NCBI GenBank assembly: GCA_002477825.1
Contig: DLKT01000008.1
Span: 43,189-107,188 of the forward strand
Reading direction: 5' to 3'
DNA: 64,000 bases
Source: Caryophanales bacterium UBA7581
Lineage (GTDB): Bacteria > Bacillota_I > Bacilli_A > RFN20 > CAG-826
Shown here: positions 32,868 through 41,352 of the stretch, one piece after another
Layout of the letters: each line of letters starts with the position of its first letter
Numbering within the stretch: position 1 is the stretch's first letter
Notes under the pieces: model-generated
Told to the model about the DNA's origin: nothing
Databases searched by the model: none
Seen by the model: only the letters and a program-made list of their open reading frames with translations
Program-made: the position numbers and the translations under genes

Positions 32868-33389
32868 ATGAATCAAATAGGTGCAGTAAGAAGAATTGAT
32901 GAATTAGGAAGAATTGTCATTCCTAAAGGTATTCGGAATCGTTTACGAATTAATGAAGGTGATCGTTTAGAGATTGCTATTAGTGAAACGGGAAAAATTG
33001 AAATACAAAAGTATAATGCTTTTGTGGGAAACTACGATATGATTACCAATATTGTTTTTACCTTAGCAAAAGAACTTCATCATCCCGCAATGATCATTTG
33101 TGATGGAAAGATTTTAACGAAAAGCGATAATGTTCCAGATGAAATTCATGAAGGAATTCCCATTGAAAAAGGTATTAATGACCGTTTATATGAACGTAAA
33201 AACTTTTCTTTAACCGATGAAACAATTTTACCTTATGGAGAACATCATTCTTTTTCCGTTTTCCCTATTGCATATAATAGTGAAATATTAGGTGGATTAT
33301 TAATTCTTCATGAGAATCCTTTAAATGAAGAAAACATCAAAATGATTCAAGCCTTTCGAAATCTTTTAACGATGATTTTAAAAGTATGA
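32868..33389 (+). CDS. spoVT: Stage V sporulation regulator SpoVT
   Basis: 173 residues. The N-terminal AbrB-type swapped-hairpin DNA-binding domain (VRRIDELGRIVIPKGIRNRL) precedes a C-terminal GAF-like domain, the architecture of B. subtilis SpoVT (178). SpoVT adjusts sigma-G-dependent genes in the forespore. Its place directly after mfd matches Bacillus. Together with yabP, yabQ and spoIIE downstream it supports endospore formation. Confidence 0.92.
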   Translation: MNQIGAVRRIDELGRIVIPKGIRNRLRINEGDRLEIAISETGKIEIQKYNAFVGNYDMITNIVFTLAKELHHPAMIICDGKILTKSDNVPDEIHEGIPIEKGINDRLYERKNFSLTDETILPYGEHHSFSVFPIAYNSEILGGLLILHENPLNEENIKMIQAFRNLLTMILKV

Positions 33390-33412
33390 TACAATAACAA
33401 TAGGTGAGAAAC

Positions 33413-33685
33413 ATGCGATTAGATAAATATCTTAAAGTAACAAGATTAATTAAAAGAAGAACGATAGCGAAAGAAGTTATTGATCAAGATGTGGTTTATG
33501 TAAATGATCGAATAGCGAAACCTTCTAAAGAAATTCAAGAAGGCGATATTATTCGTCTCATCTTAGGAAAGAAAGAACTAACCATTAAAGTAACGAGTTT
33601 ACCCGCTACAGCCTTAAAAAAAGATACGAAAGAAATGTATGAAGTCCTCTCTTTAAAAGTGCTAAATCCTTCCCAACCTTCATAA
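33413..33685 (+). CDS. rqcP: Ribosome quality-control S4-domain protein RqcP
   Basis: 90 residues with an S4 RNA-binding fold (MRLDKYLKVTRLIKRRT). RqcP (formerly YabO) works with RqcH on stalled 50S subunits during C-terminal alanine tailing. I chose the ATG at 33413, preceded by AGGTGAG, over the GTG at 33404 inside that site. rqcH is not in the window. Confidence 0.93.
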   Translation: MRLDKYLKVTRLIKRRTIAKEVIDQDVVYVNDRIAKPSKEIQEGDIIRLILGKKELTIKVTSLPATALKKDTKEMYEVLSLKVLNPSQPS

Positions 33686-33707
33686 GGTGAAGTGGGGAGG
33701 TTTTTTT
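33668..33707 (+). terminator. Terminator-like hairpin overlapping the yabP ribosome binding site
   Basis: CCTTCCCA pairs with TGGGGAGG, with an inner ACCT/AGGT stem, followed by seven T. The 3' arm is the Shine-Dalgarno sequence of yabP, whose ATG directly follows the T run. It could act as an attenuator, a translation block or both. Confidence 0.6.
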
Positions 33708-33977
33708 ATGGAAGAAAAAAATAGTGTAGTCACGATAAAAAACCGAGAAGGCGTAGAATTAACAGGGGTAGTTAAACTCGATAGTTTTACGCACGTTGAA
33801 TTTTTAGTACAAACAGAACTCGGTTATTTGCATATTAAAGGAAGTAACTTAAGCTTAGGTTTGATGGATATGGAAAAAAAGACATTAACCATTCAAGGCA
33901 CGATTGATAGTGTGGCTTATGTGGGAAAATCTAAAGAAGTGGCGAAAGAAAGTTTCTTTAAGAAAATCTTTAAATAA
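33708..33977 (+). CDS. yabP: Sporulation protein YabP (YabP/YqfC family)
   Basis: 89 residues from the ATG after GGGGAGG and a T run. The family pattern is visible: a short strand-rich domain with NREGVELTGVVKL and LHIKGSNLSLGLMD. In B. subtilis yabP is expressed in the mother cell under sigma-E and is needed for normal spore formation. The ATG of yabQ overlaps its stop (TAATG). Confidence 0.85.
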   Translation: MEEKNSVVTIKNREGVELTGVVKLDSFTHVEFLVQTELGYLHIKGSNLSLGLMDMEKKTLTIQGTIDSVAYVGKSKEVAKESFFKKIFK

Positions 33978-34396
33978 TGACTTTGTTTACACAAATACAA
34001 GTGTTTATAGGTACTTTAGCGCTTAGCATGCTCTATTTATTTTTCTATAGTGTCTATAATCGCTTGTTTTATCATTGGCAAGGCAAAATCATTCGTTATC
34101 TTCTCGATATTATTTTCTTTTCCGCTTGTGCTTATTTCTATTTTCTTTTTTTAGTTCATTACGCGAAAGGCCAATTGAACCTTCATTATCTTTTAGCAGG
34201 ACTTTTAGGTCTATTTTTCTATCAAAAATTTTATGCAAAATGGATTAACCTTTGGATGGAAAAGAAAATGAAATGGTTAGATATAAAAATTGGGCAGCCA
34301 CTTTCTCGAACAATTTCTAAATTTCGTGCTATAATGAAAAAAAAGAAAAGAGGGATGGTTCATGAAAGAAGAAAAAAAGAGACATCGCATCATTAG
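33977..34396 (+). CDS. yabQ: Spore cortex biosynthesis protein YabQ
   Basis: 139 residues with three to four hydrophobic segments in the first 100 (near 5-25, 40-65 and 70-85) and a basic C-terminal tail. Position, size and topology match YabQ, a mother-cell membrane protein needed for cortex formation in B. subtilis. Sequence identity is hard to judge by eye, so the call rests partly on synteny. Confidence 0.8.
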   Translation: MTLFTQIQVFIGTLALSMLYLFFYSVYNRLFYHWQGKIIRYLLDIIFFSACAYFYFLFLVHYAKGQLNLHYLLAGLLGLFFYQKFYAKWINLWMEKKMKWLDIKIGQPLSRTISKFRAIMKKKKRGMVHERRKKETSHH

Positions 34397-34619
34397 TTAT
34401 TGCCTTTTTGGTCTTTTTATTCTTTCTTTAGTGACGATTTTTTTGACTTCTTTTCAATTGGTGAAAAATTATCGTTATCATCAGCAATTAGAGCGATTAA
34501 TTGAGAACATGGAAAAAGATTATCAAAACCCATCGAAAGATGATAACGGCTATTATATTGAATTTGACGAAGATGAAAATGTAGAAGTGGAAAAGGGACA
34601 ACCACTCATTTATTGGTAA
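34362..34619 (+). CDS. DivIC/FtsB-like septum formation initiator
   Basis: 85 residues: a short basic cytoplasmic start, one transmembrane helix (about 10-31), a short coiled coil (QLERLIENMEKDYQN), then a C-terminal segment ending GQPLIYW. This is the FtsB/DivIC plan; such proteins link FtsL and DivIB in the divisome. The position after yabQ is that of divIC in Bacillus. It overlaps yabQ by 35 bp with AGAGGGATGG as ribosome binding site. The coiled coil is shorter than usual. Confidence 0.75.
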   Translation: MKEEKKRHRIISYCLFGLFILSLVTIFLTSFQLVKNYRYHQQLERLIENMEKDYQNPSKDDNGYYIEFDEDENVEVEKGQPLIYW

Positions 34620-34630
34620 AAATTAAGACA

Positions 34631-34657
34631 AGAAGCGACATCGTTCGCTTCTTTTTT
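34631..34657 (+). terminator. Intrinsic terminator between the divIC-like gene and spoIIE
   Basis: AGAAGCGA (34631-34638) pairs with TCGCTTCT (34645-34652), followed by a T run. Only about 28 bp remain before the spoIIE start. Confidence 0.85.
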
Positions 34658-34684
34658 CTTCTACAATCAAACTGGGTGATTTTC

Positions 34685-36850
34685 ATGGAAATAGTAGAAA
34701 GAAAAAAACAAAAAACGAGTGTAGCTTTATTCAGTTATCGTTCTTCATTTTTACTTTTGACGCTAGGTATAATGAGTGTTCTTTTAGAAAAAGCTTTTTT
34801 ATTTAATCCTCTTATTCTTGTTATTCTGTATTTAAGTATTGAAAAGTCTTTGGTTCAATATTTATTTTCTTTTACGACGATGTCACTGATGGCTTTTCTT
34901 ATTGATCCTTCTTATGGACTAGAAATCGTATTAATTAGTTTTGTTTTATTTTTGCTTCATCAATTCTTCTTAAAAATTCATCATAAATTCGTACAGAAAC
35001 GGGTGGATTTAGTTGTTTTATGTGGATTATTAACACTTCTAATGTGTATAAAGTCTTGGTCTTTTACGCATTTAGCACTTTGCTTGATAGCAACAGGATT
35101 ATCCTATCTATGGACAGTAGAACTCAATCAATTACAAAAAGCAATAGAGGATGAAACGCAGACGGTAAAAGATGTAACGCTATGGCTTGCGGGTCTTTTT
35201 GGTTTTACATTATCGATGGTTCATCCAATTTTAGGGTTTGTTTTTATACGCCTATTATTGTTATGCGTTCCCAAAGATAAAAAAATGCTACTAATTAGCT
35301 TAGCCACGAGTAGTGCACTAATGATTTTATTTGTGTATCAATATCCTTTAACTTACGCTTTGATGGTGATTGGACCTAGTTTAATAGCGGCTTTGTTTGG
35401 AAAAAAGCAAAAGATCGTTGCATTTTTAATCGTCCATCTTCTCGTGTTTTTAGCGTTAGATCCTTTGTTTTACACCAATGGTCTTTTTTATCAAGGTATT
35501 GCTAGTTGCATTCTTTATTTAATGTTTTCTTTTAAAATCACTCCATGGATAGATGAATTTGTTTATCGAGAACGAACTTTACAAAACCAAGAAAATAAAA
35601 ATCAATATATTCAAACACAACAATCCATTTCTTATCTTTATGATTTTATTTCCGCGATGGACTTTGAATTAGGAAAACAAGAGAAAACACCCGTTCAAAA
35701 AGCGAGGTTACGTGTCTTTAAAAGTGTATGTGCAAAATGTAGTCACCTACTTTATTGCCCATTAACAAAAGATTTAGAAACAATGGTACAAGGTAAACTC
35801 ACACCAACACTAAGAAAAAGTATTAATCGAGATTGCATTACACCATATAAGCTCACTTTATCCATACAACAATCCTCCGCTATCTTTTTAAATGAAGAAA
35901 ACTATTATCAAGAATGTTTGCGGCGTAAAGAGGCGATTATCGAATTAATTGAGAGCTTAAAAGAACCTTTAAAAGAAATAAAAAGTTTACCGAATCAAAA
36001 AGATTATCATAGAGAGAAACTACTAGCGCATTTAGAAATTTCAGGTATTCCTCTTGAAGATTTCTATTATCAAAAAGAAAAATGGATTTTTATAGTAAAA
36101 GAAGAATTGAGTCCTGAACAAGAAAATGACATTCTAGATCTTTTAAAACAAATCAAAAAAGAACGTTATACATTAATCAAAAAAGAACGAATTCTTTTTT
36201 CTTCTCATCATCGCTATGTTTTTGAAAAAGAACCCATGCATCAAATTTCTTATCTCACTTATCAAAAAGGATGTAATCCAAATGCGAATGGAGATCAATT
36301 AAAAATTTTACAAAAGGATACCCAGTTTATTGCGCTTTTATGCGATGGTATGGGACATGATGAAAGAGCAGAAAGAACAGCAAAATCTTTATTAAATTCC
36401 TTTTTAGCGCTTTATCAGCATTCTCCAAATGTGCAAAAGAATTTGGATCAATTGAACCGCCTTTTCCGCATCAGTTTAGATGGAGATAATTATTCGACTT
36501 TTGATTTCTTCCATATTGATTTACAGTCATTAGAACTCACCAATTATAAAGGAGGCTCTTGTCCAACCTTTATGATCCGTGATGGCAAATTGCTCGTACT
36601 TCCTAATGGTGGACTTCCCATCGGCTTATTAGATGAAGTAGAAGTGGAAAGTAAAAGAGTTCAACTGGAAAAAAACGATATCCTTTTGATTACTAGTGAT
36701 GGTATTAGCCAATTTATTCAAGATCAAGATCCGATTATTTTCCAAAAAATAGAAAATAAGAATGAATTTTTCCGTAGTCTTTTTCAACTTTCCATCACTT
36801 CTATGAAACATTTTGATGACGCTACTATGATAGTTTGTGAAATTCTATGA
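34685..36850 (+). CDS. spoIIE: Stage II sporulation phosphatase SpoIIE
   Basis: About 721 residues. Roughly the first 290 are hydrophobic (multi-pass membrane region), then a linker, then a C-terminal PP2C phosphatase domain with metal-binding motifs CDGMGHDERAE, LITSDGISQF and FDDATMIV. SpoIIE dephosphorylates SpoIIAA in the forespore to release sigma-F and helps position the polar septum. I chose the ATG at 34685 after GGGTGAT; the longer frame would begin inside the upstream gene. Confidence 0.92.
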   Translation: MEIVERKKQKTSVALFSYRSSFLLLTLGIMSVLLEKAFLFNPLILVILYLSIEKSLVQYLFSFTTMSLMAFLIDPSYGLEIVLISFVLFLLHQFFLKIHHKFVQKRVDLVVLCGLLTLLMCIKSWSFTHLALCLIATGLSYLWTVELNQLQKAIEDETQTVKDVTLWLAGLFGFTLSMVHPILGFVFIRLLLLCVPKDKKMLLISLATSSALMILFVYQYPLTYALMVIGPSLIAALFGKKQKIVAFLIVHLLVFLALDPLFYTNGLFYQGIASCILYLMFSFKITPWIDEFVYRERTLQNQENKNQYIQTQQSISYLYDFISAMDFELGKQEKTPVQKARLRVFKSVCAKCSHLLYCPLTKDLETMVQGKLTPTLRKSINRDCITPYKLTLSIQQSSAIFLNEENYYQECLRRKEAIIELIESLKEPLKEIKSLPNQKDYHREKLLAHLEISGIPLEDFYYQKEKWIFIVKEELSPEQENDILDLLKQIKKERYTLIKKERILFSSHHRYVFEKEPMHQISYLTYQKGCNPNANGDQLKILQKDTQFIALLCDGMGHDERAERTAKSLLNSFLALYQHSPNVQKNLDQLNRLFRISLDGDNYSTFDFFHIDLQSLELTNYKGGSCPTFMIRDGKLLVLPNGGLPIGLLDEVEVESKRVQLEKNDILLITSDGISQFIQDQDPIIFQKIENKNEFFRSLFQLSITSMKHFDDATMIVCEIL

Positions 36851-36872
36851 TAAAATAATAACGGTGATGTAA

Positions 36873-38096
36873 ATGGAAAGCAAAGAATCTTCACATCCTT
36901 ACCTTGTCGCTGTTTCTTTTGGCCCTGATTCCATGGCTCTTTTAAATATGCTCATTCAACAAAAGAAAAACTTAGTGGTTTGTCATGTGAACTATCATAA
37001 GCGTAAAGAAAGCGATGAAGAAGAAAGAAAACTAAAAGCTTTTTGTAATGAGAGAAGTATTCCCATTCATGTTTTAGAAGCTGGTCATCCTTTAGAACAT
37101 ATGAACTTTCAAGCTTGGGCTCGCGATATCCGCTATCGCTTTTTTGCTTCTGTTTATGAAAAATATAAAGCACAAGGTTTATTTGTAGCCCATCATGCGG
37201 ATGATGATGTAGAAACTTTTTTCATGCAAAAGAAAAAACTTTTACGCGTTTATGGTATTCAAGAAGAAAGAATGCTTTATGGCATGCGGGTCATTCGTCC
37301 TCTTTTGAGTTATCGAAAAAGAGATTTATATCATTACTGTGTAGAACATCACATTCCTTTTTCGATTGATTCTTCAAATTTAGAAAATGATTATGAACGC
37401 AATCGCATTCGTCATTCCATCGTGGAACAACTTTCTGATGAAGAGGTTCGTCAATATCAAGAAGAAAAGAGAAAATTAAATGAAAAAAGAGCAGAACAAT
37501 TTTTAACAATTGAAAAAGTATATCAAGATAACACTATCAATATCAGTGCTTTTTTAAAATTAGATAAAGAATGTCAATTACTTTGTTTACATGACTTCAT
37601 TTATCGCTACCTTCCTCAATATTCGTTTAGTAAATATAAAGGTGAATTAATTTTAGAGGCTATTCATTCTAAAAAGCCAAACTGGAGAATGATTTTAGAA
37701 AAGCCATATTCTTTGGTCAAGGCATATGAAGTGATCTATATGCAACAAGAAGTAGAAGTTTCTGATTATGCTTATGTTTTAAAAGAGCCAGGAGTTCTAG
37801 ATACACCTTATTTTTCATTAGATTTTAGAGGTGACACTTCGAATCGTAATGTAAAAGAGGAAGATTATCCTTTAACCATTCGTAATTTCCATGTCGGCGA
37901 TTTTTATTGGATTCAAGATAAGAAAAAAATGGTAAATCGTTTGTTTTTAGATTGGAAAATGCCCATAGATTTACGAAAAATATGGCCAGTAATTGTAAAT
38001 GCAAAGGGCGAAATTATTTATATCCCTCGTTATCGCTATGCCTATCGAATTAAGCCTCAAGACAATTTTATTGTCAAAAGTAAATTAGGTATTTGA
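36873..38096 (+). CDS. tilS: tRNA(Ile)-lysidine synthase TilS
   Basis: 407 residues. Makes lysidine at C34 of tRNA-Ile2 so that it reads AUA. The N-terminal ATP-pyrophosphatase P-loop is SFGPDS at 15-20 where the family usually has SGGxDS, so one Gly is Phe. Later family motifs are intact: HHADDDVETFFM and RPLL, SSNLENDYERNRIRH and a C-terminal substrate-binding domain. GGTGATG precedes the ATG. In Bacillus hprT lies between tilS and ftsH; it is absent here. Confidence 0.92.
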   Translation: MESKESSHPYLVAVSFGPDSMALLNMLIQQKKNLVVCHVNYHKRKESDEEERKLKAFCNERSIPIHVLEAGHPLEHMNFQAWARDIRYRFFASVYEKYKAQGLFVAHHADDDVETFFMQKKKLLRVYGIQEERMLYGMRVIRPLLSYRKRDLYHYCVEHHIPFSIDSSNLENDYERNRIRHSIVEQLSDEEVRQYQEEKRKLNEKRAEQFLTIEKVYQDNTINISAFLKLDKECQLLCLHDFIYRYLPQYSFSKYKGELILEAIHSKKPNWRMILEKPYSLVKAYEVIYMQQEVEVSDYAYVLKEPGVLDTPYFSLDFRGDTSNRNVKEEDYPLTIRNFHVGDFYWIQDKKKMVNRLFLDWKMPIDLRKIWPVIVNAKGEIIYIPRYRYAYRIKPQDNFIVKSKLGI

Positions 38097-38113
38097 TTTT
38101 GGATGTTTTTTCA

Positions 38114-38141
38114 TTGAATATTTAGTAAATTAATGTATAAT
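38114..38141 (+). promoter_or_regulatory. Promoter of ftsH
   Basis: TTGAAT (38114-38119), 16 bp, TATAAT (38136-38141), giving a leader of about 75 nt. Confidence 0.75.
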
Positions 38142-38171
38142 ACTTAATACTAGGAATGTTATTCTGATTAC

Positions 38172-38191
38172 AACTTTTGTAAACAAAAGTT
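38172..38191 (+). promoter_or_regulatory. Hairpin in the ftsH leader
   Basis: AACTTTTG-TAAA-CAAAAGTT, a perfect 8-bp stem with a 4-nt loop and no T run. It may be an operator for a stress regulator or an mRNA-stabilising element; it does not resemble the CtsR or HrcA (CIRCE) sites. Confidence 0.5.
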
Positions 38192-38221
38192 TAATAGATA
38201 CAATTAGAAAGGGAGGTAAAA

Positions 38222-40270
38222 ATGATGAATGAACAAAGAAAGAAAAGTGCTTTATCTTTTATTTGGCCTTATCTCATTATGCTTATTTTAGTTGGTAGTT
38301 TTGTTTGGATTACCTTTGGATCATCGGGTAATAAAACAGAGTCTACTGATTTAACACAAATCGCTAATATTCTTTATAACGAAGAAGTGTTAAAAGTAAC
38401 GGTAACCAAAAAACAAACCGTAGCGATTATTTCTGGTACTTATGTTAAAACCAACGAAGAAACTGGAAAAAATATTAAAACAGATTTTTATCGTCAAGCC
38501 GATTTAGATACCTTTAACACAGTGAAATTCCCAGTGGATTCAAACCACGATGGAGTTGTCGATGATGCTGATGAAAAGTACTATATTATGGAAATTCTTG
38601 AAACGAGTGTCCGCTTAGATGAAGATGGAAATAATTACTATGTAAGTGGTGTTAACTATAAATTAAATAACGCTTTTGAAACCAATTGGTTCTTAGAAAT
38701 GTTACCAACGATTTTAATTATTGGTGGCGGTATTATTCTTACCTTTGTCGTCTTCTCTCGATTAAATGCCTCTATGAATAGTTCCAATAATAAAGCAATG
38801 GAATTTAATCGTTCTCGTGCTAGAAGAGAAGATACATCCAAAGTGAAATTTGATGATGTGGCTGGCGAAGATGAAGAAAAAGCTGAATTAATAGAAATGG
38901 TGGATTACTTAAAAAATCCAAAGAAATATTCAAAGTTTGGTGCTAAATTGCCTAAAGGTGTCTTGTTAGTTGGGCCACCAGGAACAGGTAAAACTTTATT
39001 AGCGAAAGCTGTAGCGGGTGAAGCGGGCGTTCCATTCTATTCCATTTCCGGTTCTGACTTCGTTGAAATGTTTGTTGGTGTTGGTGCTGGACGTGTGAGA
39101 GATATGTTCAAAAAAGCCAAACAAACCGCTCCTTGCTTAATCTTCATTGATGAAATTGATGCAGTCGGTCGTCAAAGAGGCGCTGGTATGGGTGGCGGCA
39201 ACGATGAAAGAGAACAAACATTAAACCAATTATTAGTCGAAATGGATGGTTTCTCTGACAATGCTGGTATTATCGTTATGGCGGCTACTAACCGTGATGA
39301 CGTATTAGATCCGGCTTTATTAAGAGCGGGTCGTTTTGATCGAAAGATTACGGTTGATTTACCTGATAGTAAAGGAAGAGCAGCTATTTTACGTGTTCAC
39401 GCTCGTAATAAAATCATTGACCCAAGTGTTGACTTTGATTTAATTGCTCATCGTACAACCGGCTTCTCTGGCGCTGACTTAGAAACGATTTTAAATGATG
39501 CTGCCATTTTAGCGGTTCGTGGTAATAAAGAAAAAGTAACCATGGCTGAAATTGATGAAGCGATTGATCGTCGTATTGGTGGACCAGCCAAAACTTCTAA
39601 AGGTATGACGGCAAAAGAAAGAAAACAAGTTGCCTACCATGAAGCAGGTCACGCAGTCATCGGCTTATTTATGCCATACTCCGATAAAGTACAAAAGATT
39701 ACAATTATTCCTCGTGGAAGAACCGGTGGTCACGTTTTAATGGGACCAGAAGAAGATCGTTTCTTAGCTACGAAGAATGAATTAATTGCAAGAATCGTTG
39801 GTTACTTAGGTGGAAGATCTTCAGAAGAAATCTTCTTTGAAGATGTTTCTACTGGTGCCCAAAACGATATTGAAGTCGCTACTCGTATTGCTCGTTTAAT
39901 GGTAACTGAATATGGTATGTCCTCTTTAGGACCCATTCAATACGAATCCGATTCTGGCTCTGTTTTCTTAGGTAGAGATTATACTTCTTCACAAAAGAAT
40001 TTCTCCACGCAAATTGCATATGAAATCGATAAAGAAGTCCGTTCCATCATTGATGATGCACACCAAAAAGCACTTTCTTTATTAGAAGAACATAAAGATG
40101 ATGTGATACTCATTGCCGAAACCTTGTTAGCGCATGAAACCATCACTTCTGAACAAATTGCTTATCTTTTAGAACATCGTAAACTTCCGGAAGAAAACGT
40201 AAGTGCTCCTACGGAAATTGAAGTTGAACCATTAAAAGACGAAAGTGAAGGAAAAGAAGGAGAGGAGTAA
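38222..40270 (+). CDS. ftsH: Membrane-anchored AAA+ zinc protease FtsH
   Basis: 682 residues. TM1 (about 14-33) and TM2 (about 161-179) flank an extracytoplasmic domain. The AAA module has Walker A GPPGTGKT (251-258), Walker B around 307-312 (LIFIDE) and the second region of homology ([18 protein letters not shown]). The zinc protease motif HEAGH is at 473-477. FtsH degrades misassembled membrane proteins and some regulators. AGGGAGGT precedes ATGATG; either ATG may be used. Confidence 0.97.
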   Translation: MMNEQRKKSALSFIWPYLIMLILVGSFVWITFGSSGNKTESTDLTQIANILYNEEVLKVTVTKKQTVAIISGTYVKTNEETGKNIKTDFYRQADLDTFNTVKFPVDSNHDGVVDDADEKYYIMEILETSVRLDEDGNNYYVSGVNYKLNNAFETNWFLEMLPTILIIGGGIILTFVVFSRLNASMNSSNNKAMEFNRSRARREDTSKVKFDDVAGEDEEKAELIEMVDYLKNPKKYSKFGAKLPKGVLLVGPPGTGKTLLAKAVAGEAGVPFYSISGSDFVEMFVGVGAGRVRDMFKKAKQTAPCLIFIDEIDAVGRQRGAGMGGGNDEREQTLNQLLVEMDGFSDNAGIIVMAATNRDDVLDPALLRAGRFDRKITVDLPDSKGRAAILRVHARNKIIDPSVDFDLIAHRTTGFSGADLETILNDAAILAVRGNKEKVTMAEIDEAIDRRIGGPAKTSKGMTAKERKQVAYHEAGHAVIGLFMPYSDKVQKITIIPRGRTGGHVLMGPEEDRFLATKNELIARIVGYLGGRSSEEIFFEDVSTGAQNDIEVATRIARLMVTEYGMSSLGPIQYESDSGSVFLGRDYTSSQKNFSTQIAYEIDKEVRSIIDDAHQKALSLLEEHKDDVILIAETLLAHETITSEQIAYLLEHRKLPEENVSAPTEIEVEPLKDESEGKEGEE

Positions 40271-40284
40271 TCCTTTCCTTTTTT
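40257..40284 (+). terminator. Intrinsic terminator containing the ftsH stop codon
   Basis: AAGGAGAGGA (40257-40266) pairs with TCCTTTCCTT (40271-40280) around a GTAA loop holding the TAA stop, followed by more T. The next gene starts 14 bp later. Confidence 0.8.
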
Positions 40285-40297
40285 ATGTAGTATAGTT

Positions 40298-41275
40298 ATG
40301 TGGAAGATTAAAGATATTGAAGTAGATGGCAAGGTCGTTTTAGCGCCGATGGCGGGAATTACGAATGTTGCCTATCGAGAATTCATGAAACCATTTGGTG
40401 TCGCCTTATCCTATACAGAAATGGTATCCGACTGTGGCTTAATTTATAATAATCAAGAAACGTATCGTTATTTAGAGATATCACCGAAAGAACACCCGGT
40501 CGGTATTCAATTATTTGGTGGCTCAAAAGAAACTTTATTAGCGGCGATAGATATTATAGAAAATAGAAACATTGATTATGATTTTATTGATATCAACTTA
40601 GGCTGTCCTGTTCCTAAAGTGACCAAACAAAACGCGGGTTCTTCTTGGTTAAGAGATGAAGAGGCACTTTTTGATATGATGCAAGCGTTAGTAAAAAAAT
40701 CAAAGAAACCCATCACCGCAAAAATTCGTTTAGGTTGGGACGATGAACATATTAATTTTAAAAGCGTCATTCAAAAGTTGGAAAAAGCGGGCGTTTCTAT
40801 GATTGCGATTCATTCGCGTACAAAAAAAGCGATGTATACAGGAAAAGCCCATCATGAATTATTAGTGGGCTTAAAAGAAATGATGACAGTGCCACTTGTA
40901 GTAAGCGGCGATGTATTTACATTAGAAGACGCAATTGAAATTCAAAAGTTAACACATGCAGACGCAATCATGGTGGCAAGAGGTGGATTAGGAAATCCTT
41001 TCTTAATTCGACAAATGGATCATTATTTTAAAGAAGGAAAAAAATTACCACTTCCTTCGTTAGCGGAAAATTTGAAATATTTAAAAGAGCATTACTTACT
41101 TTTAAAGAAATTAAAAGGGGAAAAGGTAGCAATTCGTGAACTTCGCGGGATAGCGCCCCATTATCTAAAAGGTTACCCTTATATGAAGAATTATCGTTAT
41201 CTTTTAAGTTCACAAATGGAAACAGAAGAAGATTTCTATCGCATTCTTTTAGAAGCAGAACAAAAGTGTGATTGA
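40298..41275 (+). CDS. dusB: tRNA-dihydrouridine synthase, DusB type
   Basis: 325 residues. FMN-dependent reduction of uridine in the tRNA D-loop. The TIM-barrel begins VVLAPMAGITNVAYR and contains NLGCPVPKV with the catalytic Cys, then KIRLGWD and GRGGLGNP-like RGGLGNP motifs. The start is fixed by the family N-terminus (MWKIKDIEV), but no Shine-Dalgarno sequence lies upstream and the ftsH terminator ends 14 bp before it. The ftsH-dusB-lysS order resembles Bacillus. Confidence 0.92.
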   Translation: MWKIKDIEVDGKVVLAPMAGITNVAYREFMKPFGVALSYTEMVSDCGLIYNNQETYRYLEISPKEHPVGIQLFGGSKETLLAAIDIIENRNIDYDFIDINLGCPVPKVTKQNAGSSWLRDEEALFDMMQALVKKSKKPITAKIRLGWDDEHINFKSVIQKLEKAGVSMIAIHSRTKKAMYTGKAHHELLVGLKEMMTVPLVVSGDVFTLEDAIEIQKLTHADAIMVARGGLGNPFLIRQMDHYFKEGKKLPLPSLAENLKYLKEHYLLLKKLKGEKVAIRELRGIAPHYLKGYPYMKNYRYLLSSQMETEEDFYRILLEAEQKCD

Positions 41276-41352
41276 AGTGCAAATGAATAAACTTTCGTGA
41301 CTTCTCAAAGAAAGAAAAATAAGGTAAAATAAATTGTTGAGGTGAAAATTTT

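Noticed and set aside
33977..34619. The 35-bp yabQ/divIC-like overlap as evidence of a frameshift fusion
   Set aside because: Both proteins have complete family-like ends and the second has its own ribosome binding site.
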